In this document: positions 40,001-47,580 of the stretch, piece by piece
How the letters are laid out: every line of letters begins with the position of its first letter
Position numbering within the stretch: position 1 is the stretch's first letter
From: a gamma proteobacterium symbiont of Ctena orbiculata
Lineage (GTDB): Bacteria > Pseudomonadota > Gammaproteobacteria > Chromatiales > Chromatiaceae
Reading direction: 5' to 3'
DNA: 64,000 nucleotides
Assembly: GCA_003094555.1 (NCBI GenBank)
Contig: NATW01000119.1
Location: forward strand, 1-64,000
Notes under the pieces: model-generated
Told to the model about the DNA's origin: nothing
Databases searched by the model: none
Seen by the model: the letters and a program-made list of their open reading frames with translations, nothing else
Position numbers and translations under genes: made by a program

Positions 40001-40296
40001 TCAACAGCGCAATCAAGCGCTACCACGAAGCGGGGCAAATGCGAAACCGACAGGATCTCAAGGCTGCCATCATCGAGGGCGCGGCCCTCCGGGTACGTCC
40101 CAAGGCAATGACCGTATTGGTGGTGGTTTTCGGCCTGCTGCCGGTGATGCTCAGTGACGGGGCCGGATCGGAAGTTATGCAACGCATCGCGGCACCGGTC
40201 ATCGGGGGAATGCTGACAGCACCCCTGCTCTCCCTGTTCGTCATCCCCGCGCTTGTGCTGCTCCTGAAAAGAAGGGCACTGGGCCTCAACCACTAA
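37003..40296 (+). CDS. cusA: Heavy-metal RND efflux pump (CusA type)
   Basis: A 1097-residue inner-membrane pump. Start MPALLIRWSIENRVLVLLAS and LDALPDLSDVQVIIQTNYPG are CusA/CzcA signatures; TMVDAAIVMIENAHRRLQEA contains the charged proton-relay segment in TM4; DLMYMPTTLPGLSIGKAQEL and the Met of RIDMLSTGIKTPIGIKVSG match the methionine sites for Cu(I)/Ag(I) in CusA, favouring monovalent metals over zinc. Twelve membrane segments are expected. Its GGAG ribosome site lies in the last codons of cusB, 5 bp upstream. No outer-membrane channel gene (CusC) or CusF is in the cluster. Confidence 0.95.
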   Translation: MPALLIRWSIENRVLVLLASLIIAIWGWNSLRETPLDALPDLSDVQVIIQTNYPGQAPQVVEDQITYPITTTMLSVPGAKAVRGYSFFGDSYIYVIFEDGTDIYWARSRVLEYLNQASADLPRDVQPKLGPDASGVGWIYSYVLVDREHRHDLAQLRSLQDWFLKYELQSVSGVAEVASVGGMVRQYQIVLSPEKMRALGIPLSQAIDAVKRANYEVGGSVIEQGEAELMLRTRGYLKTEQDIRHIPIAITDESIPILLQDIANIQIGPEMRRVVADLDGMGEVTGGIVVMRHGENALATIEQVKQKLQQLKSGLPEGVEIIETYDRSTLIQQSVDNLSDKLLEEFIVVALICLLFLFHLRSAVVAVITLPMGILIAFIIMDQQGINANIMSLGGIAIAIGTMVDAAIVMIENAHRRLQEAGRGLSREAHWKVILEASQQVGPALFYSLLIITFSFLPVLALEGQEGRLFSPLVYTKTYAMAAAAGLAVTLVPVLMGYLLKGRIPAENANPLTWSLIAIYRPLLKIVLWLPRSSLLLALLLVLTLVFPIYGIGGLLEPLKWPFQLSRAVGLDYAGSLVEQIEDTQHAMRKGWGNSFPESRLMRKIGIGLGSEFMPDLFEGDLMYMPTTLPGLSIGKAQELLQQTDRLIKQVPEVERVFGKIGRADSATDPAPLTMIETIIRLKPKAAWRDGITLDDIIGELDAKVRFPGLTNAWLMPIKTRIDMLSTGIKTPIGIKVSGPDLKTIEGIGRDIEQQLSTLPETRSAFSDRVVAGRYIEIVPDRLEAARLGINIADINLMVSAAVGGINIGETVQGLERYPINIRFPREQRDDIKKLSGLPIVTPSGAQVPLSQVASVHVVDGPPLIKTENARLNGWTFIDIRDADLGGYIAKGQQLLNDKIKLPPGYAITWTGQYEYMLRAEIKLKQLIPMLLIIIFILLYLIFRRVSEALVVMLSIPFALVGGFWFVLLMGYNLSVAVAVGFIALAGIAVEFGVVMQLYINSAIKRYHEAGQMRNRQDLKAAIIEGAALRVRPKAMTVLVVVFGLLPVMLSDGAGSEVMQRIAAPVIGGMLTAPLLSLFVIPALVLLLKRRALGLNH

Positions 40297-40304
40297 TGAA
40301 TCGG

Positions 40305-40338
40305 TTGCCGACTTTGTAACGACGACTCAAAGTGGCAA
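40305..40338. terminator. Hairpin between convergent cusA and a hypothetical gene
   Basis: TTGCCGACTTTG (40305-40316) pairs with CAAAGTGGCAA (40328-40338) with one bulged G and an 11-base loop. No T-run follows, so it is a terminator-like structure only. It overlaps the last codons of the minus-strand gene. Confidence 0.5.
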
Positions 40339-40797
40339 CAGGCAACTGTTGTCAGGCATTGTCTGTATCGGTTTTACCAGCGTCAGGTAGGTATGATCAT
40401 AGATTGACCTCACCTCGGGATGGCAATGGGGTGTCTCCAGCAGAACAGCGAATATCTGTTGATAGATGTTATGTTCCATCATTTCCCCATTCCTCAACAG
40501 CAGCAGTTCCATTTCAGCCTCTTCCGTTCTGTCCTTGAACTCGGGATAGACGTCTAAAAGTTTGCTGGGACCCAACAGGCAGTAGGCTATGCCCCAGGAG
40601 GCGGAGCATACGATATTCTCGGAAACGATATGTGGTGGCTGTTTATATTTTCTCGATACCGACAGCACCTGTTGATGGACTACCCGCAGCAGTTGTTTGA
40701 CTACCCCAGGTTTTAATTCATCCAGGTCCAGACCGACAGCAAGCAGGTAGTTGAAAAGCACCCTCTTCTGCAGATTTTTCTCAAGAAAACTGAACAT
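40327..40797 (-). CDS. Hypothetical protein
   Basis: A 156-residue soluble, mostly helical protein that I do not recognise. The start at 40795-40797 has GGGAG 6 bp upstream. Sequence: MFSFLEKNLQKRVLFNYLLA..., with a central SASWGIAYCLLGPSKLLDVY segment and a PEVRSIYDHTYLTLVK end. No signal peptide. It lies convergent with cusA and divergent from a small membrane protein gene, so it is probably a separate unit. Confidence 0.75.
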   Translation of the reverse strand: MFSFLEKNLQKRVLFNYLLAVGLDLDELKPGVVKQLLRVVHQQVLSVSRKYKQPPHIVSENIVCSASWGIAYCLLGPSKLLDVYPEFKDRTEEAEMELLLLRNGEMMEHNIYQQIFAVLLETPHCHPEVRSIYDHTYLTLVKPIQTMPDNSCLLPL

Positions 40798-41095
40798 CTC
40801 CAACTCCCTCCCTGTCATTCTCCCAGTCTGTAATAACCGGTATTCTGTTATTCCTTTCAGGTTTTAATCATCGCCAGTTAACAATGGGGATCCAACCATC
40901 CCGGGAATAATAGCTAAAATCCTAGCGAAAAATACTTAAGTCGGGCTTAAGGGTCGGTAAAAAAAACCTGGGTTCGATTCCATGAAAGATGTAATGGTAT
41001 CATCGTCCTGTCTGGCTGTTAATCTATGCACGGACAATATAACTAAAAAACCTGGCCAAGCCGGGGAAACACAATGACCACTTGGAGGAAAGTGA
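40798..41095. other. Divergent intergenic region with paired palindromes
   Basis: 298 bp between two divergent genes. It holds CTTAAG twice (40935-40940 and 40946-40951), 11 bp start to start, and AATAAC/GTTATT arms at 40832-40852. These could be regulator sites for one of the flanking genes. No small gene seen. Confidence 0.4.
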
Positions 41096-41416
41096 ATGCT
41101 CAGTCTGTTGAAATGTAAGTGTTTGTTAGGATACCTCTGGACCAGCGCCATAACCGCCGGTCTGCTCTCCATCATCTTCTTCACCTTCGTCGATCCCATG
41201 AGTGTGGCCACACTGTTGAGATTGGAGAGTGATAGCGCCCTGTTCGAGGTCCAGGTCTATGCCTCGGTCTTTGTCTTCATATGGTTTACATTGAACGCAT
41301 CCACTTATCTCAGCCACTATTTCGGCCAGTTGTTGAAGACCTTGGAGCAAGAAGAGAAACAACAGCAAGAGAGAGAGAGTAAAGCTGTCAGCTCCACCCA
41401 TATAGAAGTCAGCTAG
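41096..41416 (+). CDS. Small membrane protein
   Basis: A 106-residue protein with two membrane segments (about 13-30 and 52-70) and a Glu/Gln-rich cytoplasmic tail TLEQEEKQQQERESKAVSST. A strong GGAGG site lies 7 bp before the ATG. The family is not recognised. It stands alone, convergent with the ferritin-like gene, with a strong hairpin in between. Confidence 0.8.
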   Translation: MLSLLKCKCLLGYLWTSAITAGLLSIIFFTFVDPMSVATLLRLESDSALFEVQVYASVFVFIWFTLNASTYLSHYFGQLLKTLEQEEKQQQERESKAVSSTHIEVS

Positions 41417-41422
41417 TCATCG

Positions 41423-41452
41423 TTGGGCCGGTGAACGGAGTGACCGGCCCAA
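41423..41452. terminator. Strong hairpin between convergent genes
   Basis: A perfect 10-bp stem TTGGGCCGGT / ACCGGCCCAA with a 10-base loop lies between the stop codons of the small membrane protein and the ferritin-like gene. No T-run on either side, but position and strength suggest a two-way terminator. Confidence 0.7.
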
Positions 41453-41456
41453 TCCC

Positions 41457-41978
41457 CTATTCCGGCATATTCGGCGGATCAAGATCATCCAGCGGCGGCT
41501 CTTCCTTCAAACTGGTTTGCCACTCCCGCAGCATCTCAACATGCCACCCCTCCTCCTCGACCATCTCCAACGCAATCTTTTTCACCTCATCGTTTGCGGT
41601 ATTGTCGGCTACCTGCTGATAGAAATCCCTACCGCGGATCTCGTTGAACAGGGCAATCTCCATGGCCTGGGCGATAGTCATCATATAGCTCGCCTCTTCC
41701 ATGCAGAACGACTCCGGCGATGAGGGACATTTCCACTTGAAATCCCATGGGGTTATTGTAGGCAGGTCGATACCCTCGGTACGCGCATGCACCTCCTTCG
41801 CATGCTGCCGGCTATAGCCACCCAGCTTCCTGAACAGTTCCGCAACCTTCAGATTGTTGTGGATCTCCATACTGTCCGCCAACTCATCGTAATGGTCGCT
41901 GGAGGCCTCCTCCAGTTCAAGGGCATGCACCAGGAACTCACCCACCGTATCGATCACGACATCTGGATCATCACTCAT
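41457..41978 (-). CDS. Ferritin-like/rubrerythrin-type protein
   Basis: A 173-residue helical protein. FLVHALELEEASSDHYDELA, RKLGGYSRQHAKEVHARTEG, AMEIALFNEIRGRDFYQQVA and ALEMVEEEGWHVEMLREWQT give the Glu and Glu-x-x-His pattern of a four-helix di-iron bundle. There is no C-terminal rubredoxin domain. The ATG at 41976-41978 overlaps the korB stop (ATGA), so the protein is made together with the oxidoreductase. It may protect the Fe-S enzyme from peroxide or supply iron; that is inference from context. Confidence 0.85.
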   Translation of the reverse strand: MSDDPDVVIDTVGEFLVHALELEEASSDHYDELADSMEIHNNLKVAELFRKLGGYSRQHAKEVHARTEGIDLPTITPWDFKWKCPSSPESFCMEEASYMMTIAQAMEIALFNEIRGRDFYQQVADNTANDEVKKIALEMVEEEGWHVEMLREWQTSLKEEPPLDDLDPPNMPE

Positions 41979-42802
41979 ATGCAAAACTCCTCTTCCAGGA
42001 GACTCAGTTCTGTAACCTGCTCATTTTCAGGTTGCCAGACAGGGAAAGGCGAAGCGTAGATAACCCCTGTCGCCTTGCCTTCATCCGCCTGTATGATCTG
42101 TGCCGCTTTAATCCTGTCCTGGGTCGGCACATCGTTGATAAAGGGATGAACGACCTCTTTCCAGCCCCTTTGGTCAGGCCTGAATGTGACACAACCGCTC
42201 AACACCTGGACGAATGCGAACCCCGGATACTGCATGGCCTCTACCAGTAGCCGGGTCATCTCCTTCGGTTCCCCTGAATACCCCCGGGCAATGAACCCGG
42301 CCCCTGCCGCCAGGGCGATGGCGGCCGGGTTGAAACGGGGTATGCCGGTGCCATGGGGAGTCATTTTACTGTTGGTCCAGGTAGGTCTGGTGGTTGGAGA
42401 GGCCTGGCCCTTGGTCATCCCATAGACCTCGTTATCCATGACGATGTAGGTCATATCCATATTCCGTCGGCAGGCGTGCAGAAAGTGATTGCCTCCAATG
42501 GAGAAGCCATCACCGTCGCCCCCGGCAACCACCACGGTCAAATCGGGCCGTGCCGCCTTGAGTCCGGAGGCTGCCGCGAGTGCGCGACCATGTATGCCAT
42601 GAAAACCATAACTGTCGATATAGGCGGGCAGGCGGGAGGAACAGCCAATACCCGATACCACCGCCACACTCTCTTTTTCGAGCCCGAGGTGGGCCATGGC
42701 CTTTGTCAATGCGGCCAACACCGCAAAATGACCGCAACCAGGACACCATACCGGTTTGATTCCCGATTTATAGTCCTTCGCTTTTAACGCTGGTACCGGC
42801 AT
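41975..42802 (-). CDS. korB: 2-oxoacid:ferredoxin oxidoreductase beta subunit
   Basis: A 275-residue thiamine-diphosphate subunit: KPVWCPGCGHFAVLAALTKA, GIGCSSRLPAYIDSYGFHGI, HGRALAAASGLKAARPDLTV and VVAGGDGDGFSIGGNHFLHA (the TPP GDGD..N motif), then YGMTKGQASPTT. It decarboxylates a 2-oxoacid and passes electrons to ferredoxin. The best guess for substrate is 2-oxoglutarate, from similarity to KorB; pyruvate cannot be excluded. It follows the alpha gene by 25 bp. Confidence 0.93.
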   Translation of the reverse strand: MPVPALKAKDYKSGIKPVWCPGCGHFAVLAALTKAMAHLGLEKESVAVVSGIGCSSRLPAYIDSYGFHGIHGRALAAASGLKAARPDLTVVVAGGDGDGFSIGGNHFLHACRRNMDMTYIVMDNEVYGMTKGQASPTTRPTWTNSKMTPHGTGIPRFNPAAIALAAGAGFIARGYSGEPKEMTRLLVEAMQYPGFAFVQVLSGCVTFRPDQRGWKEVVHPFINDVPTQDRIKAAQIIQADEGKATGVIYASPFPVWQPENEQVTELSLLEEEFCI

Positions 42803-42827
42803 TTCACGCCCTCCTCATAGGAATGGA

Positions 42828-44546
42828 TTAAAGGACTCTGATGATGCGTCCCGACCTGAGCGGCAACGGGCCCGGTTGGGCCAGGGACTCCGCATATTTG
42901 GGTAACACACCTTGAGCGTGCAGATAGTGAAACAGCTGGCCACCATGATTCTGTTCCACCACAAGAATCCTGTTTGCACCCTCTATGGCCTGGCTCAGTT
43001 TCTGTCGCTGCAACGGGGCCAGCAGGCGGATGGCAATGACCCGGATCTCCCTGCCCTGCTGTTTTAGTTTATGAGCGCTCTCCCTGACCACCCCGGCACT
43101 CGATCCCCAGGTGATGATGCACTCATCCCCATCCCCCTCGATCTCTGCCCAGTCATCCCCATAGTCGAATCCCTCAAGCTTTTTCAAACGTTTGTTGAGC
43201 TGCTCACGATGGTCAGCGGCCATACTCGAGGGTATGCCTTGCTCATTGTGTTCCAGACCATCGGCGGTATACATGCCACCTGGCGTACCGGGGAGTGTCA
43301 TGGGGGAGATGGCGTCCGCGGTGATTTGATAGCGCTTGTAGTCCCTGGCGGGCGACTCCTCAAGTGCGCGCCGCCAGGGCATTTCCACCATTGGCGGCGC
43401 CTCGATAATTGCCTGGGACTGACCCAGGGATTGGTCCGTGAGCACCAGGGCGACTGTCTGCAGATGCTCCGCCAACTGGACGGCCCATTGGGTGGTAAAG
43501 ACACAATCGCGTATGGAGAGGGGTGCAAACACCAGATGCGGCGCATCACCATGCAGACCATACAGGGCGATATCCAGATCGGCCTGTTCCGATTTGGTGG
43601 GTATACCGGTTGAAGGTCCACCCCTCATCACGTTCACAACCGTGACCGGGGTTTCACTGACCAGGGCCAATCCCAAACCCTCGACCATCAGGCTCAAACC
43701 AGGCCCCGAGGTTGCAGTGAGCGAAGGTACACCGCCAAAGGAAGAGCCGATAATCATATTGATGGATGCCAATTCATCCTCCGCCTGCAACAGGGAGCCA
43801 CCCAGTTTTTCCAGTCGCGGCGCCAGCCACTCGAGCATCTCGCTGGCCGGTGTAATCGGATAGGCCGCAACAAACCTCACCCCGCCACGCAGGGCACCGG
43901 CTCCACAGGCATGATTGCCGGTAATACTCCAGATATCACGTTGCTCACCGGGTGACAACGGCGCCTGGATAGGACGCCGGTCGTGATTGTAACCAAGACT
44001 CAAGGCGCGTAATGCGGACTCGACAACCTGCTCACCCTTTCTCTCCAATACCTGCTTGACACTCGCTTCCAGGGCTTCGAGCTGTAAACCGCAAACCATG
44101 GCCATGGCCCCCAATGCAACCATGTTTATCCGCCCCTCGGGCAATCCGGAGGCAAACACCTTGAACGGGACCTCACGGATTTCAGCGCGATTGCTGCGTA
44201 GTTGTGAAGGCACATCCCCGGCGGCGGGATCACAAAGTATCAGGCTCTTCTCTGTAAGCGGTATTTCGTCGGCAAAACGTTCGATATTCAGCCAATCGAG
44301 GGCGACCAGCAGATCATAGTGATCGCCCATGCACTCCACCGGACCTGGGGCGAAACGGATCATTGCCGCCGACTCACCGCCACGAATCTGCGGCCCCGCC
44401 GATCGCGTCATCAAACCTTGATATCCACAGCGCGCGGCAGCCTCTAAGACGATTCGCCCCGCGGTAACCGCCCCACTGCCTCCAGAACCTGTAATCGCAA
44501 CTGAAAAACTGCTGTTCGACTGAGAAACCTGGTTGTTGTTATTCAT
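42828..44546 (-). CDS. korA: 2-oxoacid:ferredoxin oxidoreductase, fused gamma-alpha subunit
   Basis: A 572-residue fusion. Residues about 12-190 are the gamma domain (ITGSGGSGAVTAGRIVLEAA, GLMTRSAGPQIRGGESAAMI). Residues about 205-572 are the alpha domain (GVRFVAAYPITPASEMLEWL, LQAEDELASINMIIGSSFGG, TATSGPGLSLMVEGLGLALV). The ATG overlaps the stop of the OmpA-like gene by 8 bp. With korB it forms a two-subunit enzyme of the kind used in reductive or oxygen-tolerant TCA cycles. No ferredoxin gene is adjacent. Confidence 0.94.
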   Translation of the reverse strand: MNNNNQVSQSNSSFSVAITGSGGSGAVTAGRIVLEAAARCGYQGLMTRSAGPQIRGGESAAMIRFAPGPVECMGDHYDLLVALDWLNIERFADEIPLTEKSLILCDPAAGDVPSQLRSNRAEIREVPFKVFASGLPEGRINMVALGAMAMVCGLQLEALEASVKQVLERKGEQVVESALRALSLGYNHDRRPIQAPLSPGEQRDIWSITGNHACGAGALRGGVRFVAAYPITPASEMLEWLAPRLEKLGGSLLQAEDELASINMIIGSSFGGVPSLTATSGPGLSLMVEGLGLALVSETPVTVVNVMRGGPSTGIPTKSEQADLDIALYGLHGDAPHLVFAPLSIRDCVFTTQWAVQLAEHLQTVALVLTDQSLGQSQAIIEAPPMVEMPWRRALEESPARDYKRYQITADAISPMTLPGTPGGMYTADGLEHNEQGIPSSMAADHREQLNKRLKKLEGFDYGDDWAEIEGDGDECIITWGSSAGVVRESAHKLKQQGREIRVIAIRLLAPLQRQKLSQAIEGANRILVVEQNHGGQLFHYLHAQGVLPKYAESLAQPGPLPLRSGRIIRVL

Positions 44547-45930
44547 TAATAATCAGCACTTCGATTCGCCTGTTGCTCTTGCGTCCTCGTTCACTTTCGT
44601 TGTTGGCCACCGGGCGGGATTCACCATAGCCGATGGCGGTCAGGTGATTCCTATCAACACCGCCCACTTTCTCCAGGAATGATGCCACTGTCTCTGCCCG
44701 TTGCTGGGAGAGTTGTAGATTGATCTCTGCGCCTCCCACCGAATCGGTATGCCCGGAAACAACCACATCCGGGTTCGGAAAGGATTTGATAGCGGTCACT
44801 ATCTTGTCGAGCAGGGCGAAGTTTTCCGACTGGATATCCGTCCCGCCGCTGGGAAAATTAAACGCCCGCAATTCAAGCAGTACATTGTGTCCCTGCCGGT
44901 AGACATTGGCCTCAGCGGATGAAAACAGATCCTGTATTTTATCGAAGCGTGCCTGTGCCTCGCGATTCTCCCGCTCCACTGCCTCGAGCCGGCTCTGTAG
45001 ATCCATTCGGGTGGCCAGGTCAGCCTGCTGTATCTCGGCATAATTGAGCAGTTTGTTTCGCAACGCAGAGATCACCTCATGGTTGGGTTGGTGAAAGGGC
45101 AGCTCCTCACCCGTTGGTTCATTGACCAGCCTGATCTGTTTCTGATACCAGATTAAGATATCCTCCATGGTGTATTCACGGCGTTTGAAGTCCCTGATCA
45201 TTTCCGTGATTTCCACACTGCGGCTCGCCAGTCTACTCGCCCGCAAGGCATGATTTTTTGCCTTTTCCCGCTGCGTCCTGTTGGTCTCCAGCACCGCAAC
45301 CGAGAGGGCCAGCTCCTCGAGGGCGCGTTTCAGGGTCTTTGGTGCATATTCATCCGCCCCACCCTCGGTGGCCTGGGCAATATCCTGGCGGGCATTTTCA
45401 GTTGCATCCTGTTTCAGGGCCTCCAGCTCCACATCCGAATAACCCTGTAACATCTCCGGCCGCCACTTCTTTGCATCCTCGATCTCACCCTGCTCAACCA
45501 GCCTGGTGGCCTTGCGTAGTTTTTTATCCAGTTGATCGAAACGCTCCTGCAACATGGTGTCGGCACCTGCGGCCACCGCCAACTGGCGCGCCTCGAGCAC
45601 CTCGCGCATGAGGCGTTTGGAAAGGGTTGCGTCAGACTCCGCCTTATCCAGGATCAGGACCACCTCGGCCACCTTCTCCACCACTCCGGTATCATTCCTG
45701 GTCTGGCCGAGTACGACTGCTTCCGCCAGTTTGGATTGAGCAGCGGCGAATCCCACCGGCGCGAGATCAAACAGGTCATTCATCTTATCTTCATTCAGGC
45801 GGGACTGGAGCAGTGAAATCTGTTCATATTCCTCGAAGACCTGGGATGTGGAGAGTGTCGGTGTCGATGTACAACCCGCATAGATCAAACTCACCAATAT
45901 GAGAGACAACAACCTCAGCCTTATCGCCAT
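44539..45930 (-). CDS. OmpA-family lipoprotein with N-terminal helical domain
   Basis: A 463-residue protein with a lipobox LIYAGC (lipid on Cys19). The central part, about 30-330, is long helix and coiled coil (DUF4398-like: AAQSKLAEAVVLG, LEARQLAVAAGADTML). The C-terminal OmpA/MotB domain (about 345-463) has FPSGGTDIQSENFALLDKIV, VVSGHTDSVGGAEINLQLSQ and AIGYGESRPVANNESERGRK, the peptidoglycan-binding motif. It should tether the outer membrane to the cell wall. It is the first gene of an overlapped unit with korA, korB and the ferritin-like gene, an odd partnership. Confidence 0.9.
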   Translation of the reverse strand: MAIRLRLLSLILVSLIYAGCTSTPTLSTSQVFEEYEQISLLQSRLNEDKMNDLFDLAPVGFAAAQSKLAEAVVLGQTRNDTGVVEKVAEVVLILDKAESDATLSKRLMREVLEARQLAVAAGADTMLQERFDQLDKKLRKATRLVEQGEIEDAKKWRPEMLQGYSDVELEALKQDATENARQDIAQATEGGADEYAPKTLKRALEELALSVAVLETNRTQREKAKNHALRASRLASRSVEITEMIRDFKRREYTMEDILIWYQKQIRLVNEPTGEELPFHQPNHEVISALRNKLLNYAEIQQADLATRMDLQSRLEAVERENREAQARFDKIQDLFSSAEANVYRQGHNVLLELRAFNFPSGGTDIQSENFALLDKIVTAIKSFPNPDVVVSGHTDSVGGAEINLQLSQQRAETVASFLEKVGGVDRNHLTAIGYGESRPVANNESERGRKSNRRIEVLIINE

Positions 45931-46025
45931 AGCTCACTTCTCCTCAGAATAGGCGCTTCTTGTACTCAGTCGACGGGAGCGACTGCCTGGCATGCCATTC
46001 GGGCCTGCCGACAAACATCTATAGT

Positions 46026-46550
46026 CTACCAGATTTCCGTCAACCACAGACGCATCCGCAGGGTTAAAGGCAAGGTAAATCCGACACTTGTGAACCTGAT
46101 CCTGCCCTCACCGTCCACAATGTAACTGGTAGGCACGCCAGTGACGCCCCAGGCAGCTGCAAGGGAACCATCCGAATCGTTAATCACAGGGAGTTGTAAC
46201 TTTTGCTGATCGAGGAATTCTCTCACATCCCTCTGGCTTCCGGACTGCATGGCGACAGTAACGACCGGGTAGTCCCGGGACAGGGAGGCAATCCCCCCCG
46301 ATTCGAGTTTACAAACCGGGCACCAGGTTGCCCAGAAATGGACCAACAACGGCCCTTGCGTCTGTCTACCCAGGTCAAACCGCTCACCATTCAGGGTTTC
46401 ACCGGAGAGTGCTGGCGCAACCCCTTCCACCAGGTCACGGGTCTGCCAGAGATGGATCAGATAGACGGCCATGACGATCGTGCCGATGTGCATGAGCCAG
46501 GATAGCAATCTCCTCTTGAACCTACTGCCTCTCTGTTCGTCGGTGGACAT
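46026..46550 (-). CDS. Membrane-anchored thioredoxin-like protein (TlpA/ScsD type)
   Basis: A 174-residue protein with one N-terminal membrane segment (about 16-34) and a periplasmic thioredoxin fold: LLVHFWATWCPVCKLESGGI with active-site WCPVC, and GVTGVPTSYIVDGEGRI with the cis-Pro. Similar proteins reduce or oxidise periplasmic disulfides, often in copper resistance (ScsD) or cytochrome c maturation. The gene lies 58 bp behind the DUF547 gene. Confidence 0.9.
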   Translation of the reverse strand: MSTDEQRGSRFKRRLLSWLMHIGTIVMAVYLIHLWQTRDLVEGVAPALSGETLNGERFDLGRQTQGPLLVHFWATWCPVCKLESGGIASLSRDYPVVTVAMQSGSQRDVREFLDQQKLQLPVINDSDGSLAAAWGVTGVPTSYIVDGEGRIRFTSVGFTLPLTLRMRLWLTEIW

Positions 46551-46608
46551 GTTATTGACTCAAACCTATGCCTGCTCAGGGCCAAGCCAGGAAATCCCGT
46601 TGTTAGGA

Positions 46609-47406
46609 TCAAGGCGCGGCATTCAAGTGCCAGTCATAATCAAGAAAATGGATGCTGGGTTTACTGTTTCGAAGTCGATCTGCCTCTGCTTCAGTCAAAC
46701 CTAAGGACGCTTTGTAGCGCAACAAGAGATCCGCTACAGAGTGTATGTCTAGCCAGCCTTGTTCGAAGTCTTCTCGATACCATTTGAAGATAGATGAAAC
46801 CTCAAAACGGTCGCCTGTATAACGGTTACGCATTCTGTCCGCAAGAAACAGCTCTGTCTGTTGCTGCAATTGCTCATCGAGCCGCTCTCCGCTATAGGCC
46901 TCTGAGCGCAGTGCCGGGCAGCCTATACTGGCGCAGTTAACCGCGAAGTGTATGCGAGGATCATTGTAACTGCCGCGCTTGCGTATCATGCCATGCTCGA
47001 TATCATCCAGGGAGCGTTTCTCACCGAACAAGGGTATGAAGGCCTTTTTCCATGGCGAGCTGAAAAACCCTCCCAAATCCTTGATCGAATCAAGATCAGG
47101 ATAGCGGGTCAATATCAATTCAACGGTCCAGGCGTTGTAGGCATTGATTAAAAATGCCAGTTGGTCTGGCTTGGACCAAGCCTCGAACGCTGCCTGATCG
47201 ACTTCCGCCAGGGAATTCAGATACTCCTTTAAGCGGCTTCGCTTCCCGCTCAGACCGCTGTAGTCCACCGAGGTTGCCACTCCCCCTCTCTTTGTGATCA
47301 CATGTTGGCGCAGCAGTTCATCCCAGGCGCCATGATCAAAGCCAATCACATTATCAGCGCCAACAACCAGCCACGCGGCTAACATGAGTTGCGTAAGCTT
47401 ACCCAT
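46609..47406 (-). CDS. DUF547 exported protein
   Basis: A 265-residue protein with a signal peptide (MGKLTQLMLAAWLVVGADNV). SVDYSGLSGKRSRLKEYLNS, LAFLINAYNAWTVELILTRY, SLDDIEHGMIRKRGSYNDPR and IHFAVNCASIGCPALRSEAY are DUF547 signatures; the last resembles a catalytic-looking Cys/His segment. The function is unknown. It probably forms one unit with the thioredoxin-like gene, which would fit a role for the paired Cys residues. Confidence 0.88.
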   Translation of the reverse strand: MGKLTQLMLAAWLVVGADNVIGFDHGAWDELLRQHVITKRGGVATSVDYSGLSGKRSRLKEYLNSLAEVDQAAFEAWSKPDQLAFLINAYNAWTVELILTRYPDLDSIKDLGGFFSSPWKKAFIPLFGEKRSLDDIEHGMIRKRGSYNDPRIHFAVNCASIGCPALRSEAYSGERLDEQLQQQTELFLADRMRNRYTGDRFEVSSIFKWYREDFEQGWLDIHSVADLLLRYKASLGLTEAEADRLRNSKPSIHFLDYDWHLNAAP

Positions 47407-47580
47407 TCAAACACCTACTATTGACTCCAGCAGTTAAAATAGACACTCATCGAGACTATTTATCACCCGAGAATTATCAGGAAAGACAGCTTGTAGCAAT
47501 TCAATCGATTGAATGTCGATTGAATATGGAGTCTATCCACAGCCAAGTCTGAGAATGACTCGCTGTGAGCAGTAACGATT

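Noticed and set aside
40966..40985. tRNA T-arm-like GGGTTCGATTCC
   Set aside because: The T-stem has two mismatches and no acceptor, D or anticodon arm can be built around it.
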